DNA from: Cristatella mucedo
Taxonomy: Eukaryota > Bryozoa > Phylactolaemata > Cristatellidae
Assembly (NCBI GenBank): GCA_009760855.2
Contig: WPIO01000185.1
Location: 234,001 to 294,000 of the forward strand
Direction of reading: 5' to 3'
Length of the DNA stretch: 60,000 bases
In this document: positions 9,491 through 18,942 of the stretch, one piece after another
Layout of the letters: the number at the start of each line of letters is the position of its first letter
Numbering within the stretch: the stretch's first letter is position 1
Notes under the pieces: model-generated
The model's input: only the letters and a program-made list of their open reading frames with translations
Databases searched by the model: none
Told to the model about the DNA's origin: nothing
Program-made: the position numbers and the translations under genes

Positions 9491-10061
9491 ATGGGAAGCT
9501 ATGCAAGAGTTGGTCATCATAAAATACACGGAGGTAAATATCGTGGATCTGGAGTAAAGTTTGATAATGCTCCTAATATCTTTAATCAAGTTATAGGTAC
9601 TACAAGTAAAGCTGTTGAGGCAGGATTATCGATTGCAAATAAAGGTATTGAAATGCATAAAGCAAGAAAACTTACTGAACTTCAAACTAAAAGAGAAAAG
9701 TTATATCAAGATTATGCAATGAAACAAAGAGAAATGCAAGATAAACTTGAAGAAGAAAAGAGAAAGAAAGAACTTGAATATGAACTTGAAAGAAAAAGAA
9801 AGGATGAAGATTATGATAGAAAGATGAAAGAGATGGATCTTAAACTAAAAGAAGTTATGCTTGAAAAGGTTACTAAGAAAAAATCTAAAAAAAAGTAGAA
9901 AGGCAAAGATAGAGGAAGAAGATCCAGAAGTAGAAGACTATGCAGAGACTCTTAAAGAGAATGACCCTAAAGCATATAAAGAAATAGAGAAAGTAATTAA
10001 TGATAAAGCTGTTGTTCCCTATGTTAATCCTAGGATTGATACTTATGGTGGTTTTATATAG
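9491..10061 (+). pseudogene. Coiled-coil virion-type protein
   Basis: MGSYARVGHHKIHGG start after TATAGAGTA. A Gly-rich N-terminus and a short amphipathic helix (VIGTTSKAVEAGLSIANKG) precede a long, highly charged coiled coil (about residues 60-125, KLEEEKRKKELEYELERKR). In the lysine/A-run at about 9,880-9,895 the frame changes; an acidic tail continues to the TAG at 10,059-10,061, which is part of the capsid gene's TATAGAG box. Such coiled-coil proteins commonly sit just before the capsid gene in Polintons. Function unknown. Confidence 0.5.
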
Positions 10062-10068
10062 AGAAGAA

Positions 10069-11674
10069 ATGGCAAGTGCACCTATCGATACTATACTTGA
10101 ACCTGGAGATCCTGAGTTACCTGAATATAAACTTAAAGACTATCAATTTAGGGAGTTTTATCAAGTTAATGGAAATGAGACTGATAATGTTACTAGTAAA
10201 TTAGTTAGTTTCATTGTTCCTGGTGAACAACAATAATAATAATAATAATAATGCACTTGATAAAGCGCCCTCAGAGAACTCAATCTCTTTCTAGGCGCTT
10301 TACATTTGCTACAGCACGATAAACGCGATACCCGTGTTATGTCTTATCTGATAGTTATCTTTTACTTGAAGGACAAATACAAGTCCAGACTGCTGCTAAT
10401 GATGCTTATGGTACTCCTCATAGAAATCTTGCATTCAGTCTTACTAATAATGCTGGTGCATGGATGTTTAGTAGTATGAGAGTTAGACTTGGCACTGAAG
10501 AGATTGAAAGTCTTCCACTAAAGGAAGGAGTTGGAAGTGTTTCAACACTAATGGGTCTTCTATGTTATCCTAATGAGTATAACAGAACTGAAGGTCCTAC
10601 CACTGGATGGAGAAAAGATGAAGCAAGTGGAATTGAAGATTTATCTACAAATCTTACTTCTTATGTAAGTCCTATTGCTACTACAGCTAGTGCTTCAAAT
10701 ATTGGATATGTAGTTAGAAGAAGAGTTATAAATAACACTATTGACGAGGTTGGAAATTTCAGTATTGTATTATCTCTATCAAGAATCTCCGGTTTCTGTG
10801 CTGATATGAATAAAATTCTTTATAATATTCCATTTACACTTGAAATGATTCGTGTTGGTGGATTTGATAGAGATATTATTTTGACTGGAACAAGTGGAGG
10901 TGCAAATGATCAAATTAACGCAGTGTCTACGAAATCAGTTGCTATTGGTAATGGACAAGGTGTATATACTGCTTTCAGAACTACAATGTCAAAAATGAGA
11001 CTTTTTGTAGCATGTGTAACACCAAAAGAAAGTATTCAAAGAGCACTTGCAGATATTTCAAGTGAGAGATCAAAGAAAATTAGACTAAATTACAGAGTTA
11101 GACGATATGAAAACATTACTGTAAATACTTTCAATCAAAACCTTAGATTTGTTAAAACTCTATCAGTTCAAAATACAATTGATAAAGTTAGGTGGTTGAT
11201 AGTTGCTGTTCAAAAAATTCTGATAAATACGATAGTTACATTGGTAATCCTTGCACTTACAATCATTGTGATATTAAAAGTGTTTCAGTTCTTGCTAATG
11301 GATCTGAACAATATCCTGCAGTTCCAAGATCTAGTTTGCCAAAACTTGGTAAACATGCACCTACATACATGGATTTCACGACTTTCAGAAAACAATATCT
11401 TGGTGTTAATGAACTTGCTAATCCCACCGGTGTTTCTTTCTCAGAATGGATGTCCCTTTATCCTATTCATGTTGTCGACTTGCAATACAATGATGAACCT
11501 CTTAGAATGACTTCTCGGCTGGATGTAACTGTTTAATTCAATAGTGCTGTGCCTGCTGGAACTACACTAATAGTTCACTATTTGACTATTTGTGAGAATA
11601 CTGCTGAAATAACTTCTAATGGAAGTGGTGCAAATTTAACTTGTAGTAAAGGAAATATGGTGTATGATGGATAA
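10069..11674 (+). pseudogene. Major capsid protein (double jelly-roll type)
   Basis: Starts MASAPIDTILEPG after TATAGAGAAGAA. The frame is split by a 75-bp LINE tail at 10,238-10,312 and resumes with SDSYLLLEGQIQVQ, NLAFSLTNNAGAWMF and GLLCYPNEYN. Later segments include TTFRKQYLGVNELANPTGVSF and a C-terminus typical of Polinton capsid proteins. Length of about 500 residues suits the hexon-like double jelly-roll capsomer that forms trimers. Further breaks: a one-base frame change in the A-run near 11,211-11,216 and TAA at 11,534-11,536. The capsid call rests on overall pattern and gene order after the minor capsid genes. It is confident at family level but without structural proof. Confidence 0.75.
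10238..10312 (-). mobile_element. LINE family A 3' tail inside capsid gene
   Basis: (AAT)n followed by the reverse complement of the LINE hairpin and ending at CATTTGCTAC. It is only the last 75 bp of the LINE, an extreme 5' truncation. Capsid coding lies on both sides, so it is a true insertion into the viral gene. Confidence 0.88.
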
Positions 11675-11756
11675 GATTTTTAATAAAATTATAATAACTA
11701 AATATAATGCAAAAAAAAAAAATTTTATTCAAGGGAGTGATGAGTAGAAGAAGGCT

Positions 11757-12534
11757 ATGAGTCTAAATATTGGAGGATCAGAAGTGTATTCTGTTTTAGG
11801 AAATATTATGGTTTTTGGTTCACAAATTGATTGTGATATTGAATTAATTGCTAATAGAAAACTAAAAAAATATATTGCTAATTCTCAGTCTATGAGATTT
11901 CCTCAAATGATATTTGGTAAAGTATTCGAGCCAATCGCTGCTAAATATTTAGAAATGAAATTAGATAGAACTATTGAGAATTCAAATGAATGTTTTACTA
12001 GTGACGGAGTTTATAGATATTCTCCAGACGGTATTATAGATGAAGATACATTAATTGAGATAAAGTGTTTATGGTCTAGAAGTATAGCAGAAGATTTTAT
12101 TCCAAAACAATATCTTGCTCAATACTTATTAGGACATCATGTATTAAAATTAAGTAGATGTTTTTATAGTGTTTGAAATCTTTGTTCCTGGATTAAATTG
12201 TGATGATGTACCTAAAGATTATGTTGCTGCTGGGACTGTAAGAATACCAATAATTTATGATTTTTATATACCAATAAGAGAACCTTTGTTTATGTATTTA
12301 CATAAAGATGAAAAATACTTTGATTTTGAATTTGATATAACTTCTGATTTTGGTAGATTTAACAATAAAAAGAGTTTTGGCTTTGATATAAAATATTATA
12401 TAAAAAAAGTAGAAGTACAAGTTGTTGAAGAAGAAGATTTTGGAAGATTTGGAAGGATTGTAGTAATTGTAAAACAAATATTAGATAGAAGTAAAATAAT
12501 AATCAATGAATATATAGATGGGATCCAAATTTAA
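11757..12534 (+). pseudogene. YqaJ/lambda-type exonuclease
   Basis: The N-terminal segment IGGSEVYSVLG resembles the start of YqaJ-type recombinases. The catalytic core is visible: FGKVFEPIAAKYLE (Glu), YRYSPDGII (Asp) and LIEIKCLWSRS (Glu-x-Lys), then a KQYLAQYLLGHH helix. This PD-(D/E)xK layout belongs to 5'-3' exonucleases that prepare single strands for annealing recombination. The first frame ends at 12,174-12,176, where a frame change leads to an overlapping open stretch (12,169-12,534) rich in aromatic and acidic residues, taken as the C-terminal part, although it could be a separate small gene. No TATAGA box precedes the ATG at 11,757, so the true start may be upstream and broken. Confidence 0.65.
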
Positions 12535-13372
12535 TTCAACTGACTACGTTTCAAAAGTAAATGGATATCTGCTATCTGATTTGAATGCAAATGGAAATCC
12601 AATTACTAATTTATCTGATCCAATTAATGACTCTGATGTTGTAACAAAATCTTATGCAGATTCTAAATTTGTTATTAATACATGGACTGTGATAAATATG
12701 TCTGGAAAAACAATTACTAATCTCGCTCCGGGAATTAATCCAACAGATGCTGTTAATGTTAGTCAAGTAATTATGTTAAAAAGACAGATGATACAATGTC
12801 TGGAGATTTAAACATGAATAGTTTTGCTAAAACATCTACTTATTGGAACTCAGGTAATACCAAACCAGTAGTATTAAATGATGATTATTGTGTGACTTAT
12901 GGCGGAATGAAACGAGATGTATTATTGAAAGGATTTCCTTCAACAACAAATATTGATATGGCAGGATATTCAATAACAAACGTTGCAAATCCTGTTAATC
13001 CTCTTGATGTTGCAACTAAATCTTATGTTGATAAAACAGTTAAAAAAATAATAGAAGTACTAGCTCTATCAATGGATCTCAATGCAAAGAACTCAATAAT
13101 AAATCTATCAACACCTTATTCATGGACAGACAAAACTGCTCCACCTATAATGATATTAAATGTTATGGCTGTTGGGGCATCTAATTGTATGTTTCTAAAA
13201 CCTAATAGTGATACATGCGGTATCTGGAGATGTAAGAGCAATAAATACTTATCCAACAGGTGTGGATTTAAAGTATTATGTTTATTTTACAAGACTTCCA
13301 ACAGAGTATTACTTCATTGATACAACTGGAAAACTGAGAGTAAACATCTTGGTCAGTAATGTACCCACCTGA
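12518..13372 (+). pseudogene. Viral fibre-like gene, plus-strand copy
   Basis: The start overlaps TATAGATG. It has shaft repeats of the same type as the left-end fibres: NGNPITNLSDPINDSDV with VTKSYAD, MSGKTITNLAPGINPTDAV, MSGDLNMN, and MAGYSITNVANPVNPLDVA with TKSYVD. The MSGDLNMN element is a hallmark of phage-type fibre shafts. The last 110 codons are non-repetitive (head). Frame changes occur near 12,770-12,790 and near 13,200; the gene ends with TGA at 13,370-13,372. It is the only fibre gene on this strand and lies between the exonuclease and integrase genes. Confidence 0.65.
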
Positions 13373-13792
13373 ATAGTATAAATGATATATTAAAACTATT
13401 AACTCTTTTACCTTTGTTGCTTTACGTTTACCTTTAAGAATAGGGAATAGTTTTGATATAGAACAAATAGCTTCATGGTCTAAACAATGATATAATAAAG
13501 TAGAGCAACATTATTTTTTTAAGTGTTTCTTAACTAATGAATATAATTTAGTTGGTCTCTCTTTCTTAAATGAGTTAGTATCTATGTTACAGTAAGAACA
13601 AATTATAATTGCATCATTAAGCATAAGACTGGAATCAAATTCTGTTTCATTCAAATCTTTATCACAGATATCACAACGTATTTCATATTTTCTTTTTGGT
13701 CTCTTTATTTCTTGATGACAGTAAGGATGTTTTTCTTCTAGATAATCAGTTTCATTAAATGCATTTCAACATGTTTCACAAAATATTTCCAT
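13373..13792 (-). pseudogene. Zinc-finger protein with multiple CxxC pairs
   Basis: Read from the ATG at 13,792, which shares a 10-bp spacer with the integrase start. It shows MEIFCETC, then YCHQ, IRCDICDKDLNETEF and IICSYCNID, which are CxxC/CxxH pairs typical of zinc ribbons. An in-frame TGA (13,766-13,768) follows the first CxxC. The frame ends at 13,511 beside a T-run; beyond it another open Cys-containing stretch continues toward 13,373. A nucleic-acid-binding or transcriptional role is plausible but unproven. Confidence 0.5.
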
Positions 13793-13805
13793 TCTCTATA
13801 GAATG
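13790..13805. promoter_or_regulatory. Palindromic divergent start region
   Basis: CATTCTCTATAGAATG: the minus-strand ATG, a 10-bp spacer holding TCTATAGA, and the plus-strand ATG. The core TCTATAGA is a perfect palindrome, so the TATAGA box is presented to both genes. Confidence 0.6.
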
Positions 13806-14677
13806 TCGTTTTTAACTCTAAATGAAAGAAAAAAAGAAGGTAAATTCAATCCTGACTCAGATATAAGTCAAGTATTCAAACCAAGACCTAAGAAAATTCC
13901 ACAAGGTTTCTTTAATATTGTTGAGCCTAATGAAAATCATTAAGCAGACATTTTATACATGCCTACTGATTCTGGATATAAATATGCACTTAGTGTTATT
14001 GATGTTGCTAGTAGATATAAAGATTCAAGACCTCTTAAAACAAAGTCTTCAAAAGAAGTAACAAAAGCAATAATAGATATTTACTATAAAGGTCCTTTGA
14101 AATGGCCAAAGAAAATGACAGTTGATCCAGGATCAGAGTTTAAAGGACAGTTTGCTAAAGAAATGAAAAAACATGAAACACAAATTATTGATGGTACTAG
14201 TAAAAAGAGTGTTGCATTAGTTGAAAGAATGAATAGAACAATTGCTGAGAGAGCATTAATTGCTCAATATGAAAAAGAAATAGAAAGTATCAATCGAAGA
14301 GAATATACTAGAAACAGAGAGTGGATTGATAATTTACCAAAGATTATTGATTATCTAAATAGTGTTACGAAAGCGATAGGTGACAAACCTGTTAAAGCAA
14401 TAAAAAAAGAAAAAGTAAAACTAAAGAAACCAAAATATCTTAGAAAAGTAGGAGAACAAGAACCATTATTAGAATTTGGAACAACTGTTAGATATTTATT
14501 AGAACCAGGTCAAGGAGAAGATGAAAAAAGAAGAAGAGCTACAGATGCGATATGGAGTTTAAATAAACATACTATTGTTAGAATAATGGTATTGCAAGAA
14601 TAAGCTGTTAGATATTGGGTAAATGATGTTAAGAGAAGTTTTGTTAGAGAGGAATTACAAGTTGTTAAGCCTTAGAA
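13803..14677 (+). pseudogene. Polinton-type integrase (retroviral-like DDE)
   Basis: Starts MSFLTLNERKK at the palindromic start site. The catalytic core has the first Asp in ADILYMPTDSGYKYALSVID, the second in VDPGSEFKGQF, and the Glu in VALVERMNRTIAER, giving the D,D-35-E signature of retroviral/Polinton integrases, which insert the element with 6-bp target duplications. An SH3-like C-terminal region ends in a VREEL motif. Breaks: TAA at 13,941-13,943 just before the first catalytic Asp, TAA at 14,601-14,603, and a frame change at the T-run 14,639-14,644. It overlaps the end of the convergent SLATT-like gene. A classical HHCC zinc domain is not evident upstream. Confidence 0.82.
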
Positions 14678-15066
14678 GAGTCTAGACTTTCTAATGGTTC
14701 AATTAATATTTCATCGAATTCTTCTTTAGTTACTTTATCGTCGTCTTATGCATCTACAATCTTTGAAGCTAAGTTATGATTGGCTTGAAGAGTAGATCTG
14801 GTCCTTCTATCAATTTGTGATATTGTACTATCTATTGAAATTATCATTGTTGATAGAGCACCTAATACCGTTACTACGTGAGAAAGTTCCTCATGTTTTT
14901 GAATGTAAGTACTGGTTACTGTAATCGCAAGAGATATTAAGATACCTATAAATTGAAAAACACATCTAACTCTTATTAATTTAGTTAAGCAACCTTTAAT
15001 TCTATCATTGTCTAAAAGTATTTGATTATACTTGGTATTTGCATATTTAGTTCGAAGGTCTGACAT
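14667..15066 (-). pseudogene. Two-TM SLATT-like membrane protein
   Basis: From the ATG at 15,066 (box TATAGGAC just upstream). After a charged helix (KYANTKYNQILLDNDRIKG) come two hydrophobic segments, VFQFIGILISLAITVTSTYI and VVTVLGALSTMIISID, separated by a short loop, then a helical QIDRRTRSTLQANHNLASK stretch. This arrangement resembles SLATT (SMODS/SLOG-associated 2TM) domains, which form membrane effectors in bacterial defence and occur in some large viruses. An in-frame TAA at 14,746-14,748 precedes an acidic tail ending at 14,667. The family assignment is tentative; another 2-TM protein is possible. It overlaps the integrase end by 11 nt. Confidence 0.45.
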
Positions 15067-15121
15067 TGTCCTATATTAATTACCACATTTTCCAAGGTCT
15101 TCTTGAATTAGAAAGTGAATC

Positions 15122-15220
15122 TTAAAAATGACTACATTTTGGAAACATACAATTACAAACATCTCTACTATTATCAATTTTAACATCACTATAATCTGTT
15201 ATTTTAATCTCTGGAAGCAT
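15122..15220 (-). CDS. Small Cys-containing ORF
   Basis: Thirty-two codons starting at the ATG at 15,220. The upstream gene's stop overlaps it (TAATG). It ends with a CNCMFPKCSHF segment, a possible zinc site. Support is the overlap style shared with other genes of the element; function unknown. Confidence 0.35.
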   Translation of the reverse strand: MLPEIKITDYSDVKIDNSRDVCNCMFPKCSHF

Positions 15221-15423
15221 TATTTTCTAAGTTCATCGAGCTGTCTATTATAATCATAACACGATTTCCAAGAATATTCATCTTCATCACAGAAACATTT
15301 ATTAGAATCATGTTTACAATCAATACAATCTTTACATTCTACTTTTGAATTAAGTAATAAAAGCTCCTTATATTTCTCTATCCAACTTATCTTTTTAAAA
15401 TGTGATATCCTTTTTCTTTGCAT
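15220..15423 (-). CDS. Small cysteine-rich viral ORF
   Basis: Sixty-seven codons, intact, starting MQRKRISHFKK. The centre holds CKDCIDCKHDSNKCFCDED, a dense cysteine/histidine cluster that would bind zinc, followed by a further Cys. The basic N-terminus and acidic C-terminus have no recognised family. It is tandem with small ORFs on both sides on the minus strand at the right end of the viral element. Confidence 0.45.
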   Translation of the reverse strand: MQRKRISHFKKISWIEKYKELLLLNSKVECKDCIDCKHDSNKCFCDEDEYSWKSCYDYNRQLDELRK

Positions 15424-15426
15424 CCT

Positions 15427-15651
15427 TTAATATGTTTCAGTACACGCACTTTTTTCCAAGATAGCTTTTTTAGTAATACAATATAAAAGATAATCAATAC
15501 TTTGATATCTATACATTCTGTCAAATAAACATGTATTATTTTCTAAAGTAGTGTACTTTTAAATAAAAGTAGTAAGTTCTTCAACATTAGTAGGTACACC
15601 AGAACTATTAAAACAATATTTATTAAATATATTTACAACTCGTTTTTCCAT
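15427..15651 (-). pseudogene. Small viral ORF, broken
   Basis: About 75 codons from the ATG at 15,651 (preceded by CTAGATGG-like sequence), starting MEKRVVNIFNKYCF, with one in-frame TAA near 15,560. The stop at 15,427-15,429 lies just before the next small ORF's start. No family recognised. Confidence 0.35.
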
Positions 15652-15782
15652 CTAGCTGCATGTTCTCCTTTCCTTTTTAACGATGTCCTAGAAATATAAG
15701 ACAATGGCATTTATATATAATAAATAAACCATTTAAAATAAATAATATTTACTATAATATAAAGTTAAGTAAACTTTTGGTG

Positions 15783-15921
15783 AGTAGTCTGGGATTTTTC
15801 CATTTCATAGACTTACACTCGAAGAGAGCATTTTGAAACGAGATCGAGCAAAAAGCGAGATCGAGTGAAACAATGCTCGATTTAAGGGTGAGGCTATTAA
15901 AGGGAAAAATCACATTCTACT
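15783..15921. repeat. Fold-back at right border of viral element
   Basis: AGTAGTCTGGGATTTTTCC (15,783-15,801) is matched by the reverse complement of 15,903-15,921 (16 of 19 bases). A second imperfect inverted pair inside carries GAGCATT and GATCGAG blocks. It sits exactly where composition changes from AT-rich to balanced. It could be part of the element's terminal repeat or an independent MITE. Confidence 0.5.
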
Positions 15922-15924
15922 GGA

Positions 15925-16384
15925 GGCCCCCCGGGCGATGGAGCTCGCGACGAGTTTATACGCGATACGTCGTGTGCTCCTGTGCCCCCTTTAGATGCGT
16001 TCGGGGCCGCTCGAACGTCGGGCGTTAACGCGCTAGTTTTCTGAGGCAACGCCGCCAGTCGCCATCAAAAATCGCTGGCGCCAATGCCCCGACTGTCAGC
16101 TGGCGTGAGAGCGAATGACTTGCTATTCCGCATAGCCCGCATTCTCCGCTGGTCTGGCTGTATTTAGGGTTGCCGGTAGCATTGTTTAATGCCCTGTTTA
16201 CTGTCAGCGAGAGCGCTTTTGTTATCACGAGATAAATCAAACGGTCATTCATCTGACACCAGCCCTTTGACGGCCACGTGGCTAGGGGGGCCGCGCGAGT
16301 GCTAAGGTCGAGTGGAAATGACTCACTCTCGCAGTTTCGGTCGCCATAGGGCGCGACGGTTTGCAGTAGCGTGCAGAGCACTCA
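15925..16384. other. No gene seen
   Basis: GC-rich sequence with frequent CpG and a short CCCCCCGGG tract. No coding similarity or repeat family recognised. Confidence 0.4.
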
Positions 16385-17470
16385 AGAAACAATTGCCGCT
16401 GCCCACCCCTAGGGGGAGCATCCGATAGCCTGCCTCAACCCAGACCGCTCTTCAAATAGGTGATGCTATTGTGCGACCATCACCACGTGCTCGAAATTTA
16501 GGTCTTGTTTTCGACAACTGCCTCAATTTTAAAAGCTTCATTCAGAAGACTGCTTCTACAGCTAACCATCACGTTCGATCCCTATCCAAGATTAGAAGCT
16601 GTCTCCCACAGTTGCTCGCAAAAAATTTAACTACCTCCTTAGTTCTGTCTCGGCTTGATTACTGTAATTCCTTATTGGCTGGGCTGCCAAAGAAAGCTAT
16701 CAGACCACCGCAGCTGACTATGAATATGGCTGCAAGGCTAGTCTTCAAGTCCCAGCGGTTTGAGCACGTGTCTCCTTTGCTAAAAGAGCTACGATGGTTA
16801 CCGGTTGAGCAATGGATACAGAGCCAAGTTCTTACGCTGACCCACAAGGCCCGCCACGGCTTGGCTCCTTCGTACCTAGCTGAACTGTTGCATCAGTTTC
16901 AGCCTCTTAGCGCCCTCAGGTCCTGTGTGGACAATAAATTAGTTGTTCTATTCCTCCACTTAAAGACCGTTGGCGACAGAAGCTTTAGCTCTGCAGGTCC
17001 TCGACTGTGGAACTCGCTTCCACAATTCTTACGCAACGACAACTACTCTACTACTGCCGACTATGGCTCATCCTTTTCAGCAATCCTGAGCTGCTACTTC
17101 CATGCTACTCACTACCTCAACTGCTCTCCTGACTCTGCTATGCTTCCCACTTTCTCCTTGTTTCGTGAGACAAAGTCTGTTGGCAACCGAATGCGTACCG
17201 AAAGCCGCTTAGGCTGTGAGTGCGCTATACAAAACTCTCCTGCGTAACACCCACCTGGTCTTTATGACTCTATGGAGTTACAGACGGAGATGCATTACCT
17301 TCCGTCGAAAAGTCATTGGGTGGCAGCTGCTAGAAACGCGAGCGGCAGCGGCTTCTTCTCCCGTCAAGTTCTCCGCCCATCTAGAGCCGCTCACGCTTTC
17401 GGTTCGCTCTTGGAGAAACTCTCCTGCGAAATACTCACCTAATCTTTTTGGCTTAGTATAGCTACAGACA
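16385..17470 (+). mobile_element. LINE family C, 3' half of reverse transcriptase gene
   Basis: A CR1-like non-LTR retrotransposon, 5'-truncated. The open frame 16,471-17,247 carries the C-terminal RT/thumb landmarks ARNLGLVFDNCLNF, LVLSRLDYCNSLLAGLP, RWLPVEQWIQSQVLTLTHKA, GLAPSYLAELL and RLWNSLPQFLR. The YxDD core is missing. After the frame the 3' end occurs twice in tandem: an ACTCTCCTGCGTAACACCCAC block and, about 185 bp later, a diverged copy, followed by CTACAGACAGAGA. Other copies lie at 28.7-29.2, 57.0-57.8 and 58.1 kb. Confidence 0.8.
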
Positions 17471-17605
17471 GAGACATTTCATTGCATTGTACTTCGCCCC
17501 GAAACGGCGCTTGTCCTTACCGACGCGCTTCGAAGCGAGTGGAGGTGGCACCTCCTGGTTGCACGTCTAAGGAATCGCCGCCTCGGTGGATGCTGCATCG
17601 ATTCA

Positions 17606-17628
17606 ATCGATCGATCGATCGATCGATA
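17606..17628. repeat. (ATCG)n microsatellite
   Basis: About five and a half units of ATCG in otherwise unique sequence. Confidence 0.9.
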
Positions 17629-17629
17629 C

Positions 17630-18590
17630 CCAGATATTCTGAAGGTAGCGATGAAGATAAGCATGTATTGTATGCTCGGTCACAAAAAATCCTGGCCGAT
17701 GGGTCGCCGTTACTGTGGCTGAAAGAAAGTTTGGTCCGTTAATAAGAGGGTTTACTCTGATGCCAGGCATACTAAATTAATGCGAATCATGTGGACATGA
17801 TTAGTAACGGCTCAAAAGTAAATGCATAGGCTGCTGGCATTTACTCACTTAGAACGACGTCGTTCTTTAAATAAAATAAATGTTTTTATAAATATAAACA
17901 AGGAAATATAAATAAAAGTACTTGACTCGGGTTCTTGTTGGTCGAGCAAGTTGAATTTCAAAACTGAAATACTCTTGGGACTCCTCGCATTCGGCAGCGC
18001 CACACCAGGCCAGCGAAGTACTTATTGACGAATCCTTATTGTTTAGTACTGATGCAATAGCCCAACCATCCGAGCGATTTGAACCCGATATTACGACTAT
18101 GGAGCGATATCGACAGACGTCTGAGGTCGAGTGTTTGACCTTTTTTGACCTTTTGCCGACCTTTTTCATTAAAACTCGGGCTTGGCGGAATGTGCTGCAG
18201 CAGAAGAGACCACGCTGAAGATTGCGGCCTTCACGCCAGGCCAGGCAAAGAGGGGTCATTAAGAATCGCCGTCGGACGACGTCGCACTAAATGCATAAAT
18301 GTCAGCAACATTTATTTTTTTGAGCTGAAGATAAATATTTTCATGTTCTTCTCAAACTGTATTGTGCCTGGAATTATAGAAACCCTCTTACTACCCGAAT
18401 GAATATACAGCCACCGCAGCGACGGCTAAACTGTGGATTATTTTGCGCTTGAGTACAAATAGTCTATATCGTTAGCATAGATCAGTCTATTCGACGGCCA
18501 CAGAGGGCTACAGATGCCCAGCACCTCGCATTATCTGCAGCCCACTTGAAAAGCCATTGCACAGCTTACTGACTACTACATGAGTTGGGC
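17630..18590. other. No gene seen
   Basis: Mixed sequence. Two ACGACGTCG blocks (about 17,852 and 18,277) flank roughly 420 bp and might be ends of a diverged element, but no clear inverted repeats or coding signal were found. Confidence 0.3.
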
Positions 18591-18611
18591 TTCATAAGCC
18601 GCCTAACCAAA

Positions 18612-18854
<243 letters not shown>

Positions 18855-18942
18855 GCACCCTAAGAAAACCAAATCTTTATTCTGACGCTTTATACTGGCA
18901 GTAAGAGAAGCAATAGCTAATGAAAAGCAAAAGTAGTTAATA

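Noticed and set aside
1-10312. Inverted LINE tails at 1-86 and 10,238-10,312 as terminal repeats of the virus
   Set aside because: Capsid coding continues beyond 10,312 and the same sequence occurs at many unrelated LINE ends.
841-13768. Possible TGA-to-Trp recoding in the viral genes
   Set aside because: In-frame TGA occurs six times (841, 2,592, 2,646, 6,539, 8,597, 13,766), some at plausible Trp sites, but about eight TAA, one TAG and many frame changes occur too. Ordinary decay explains all.
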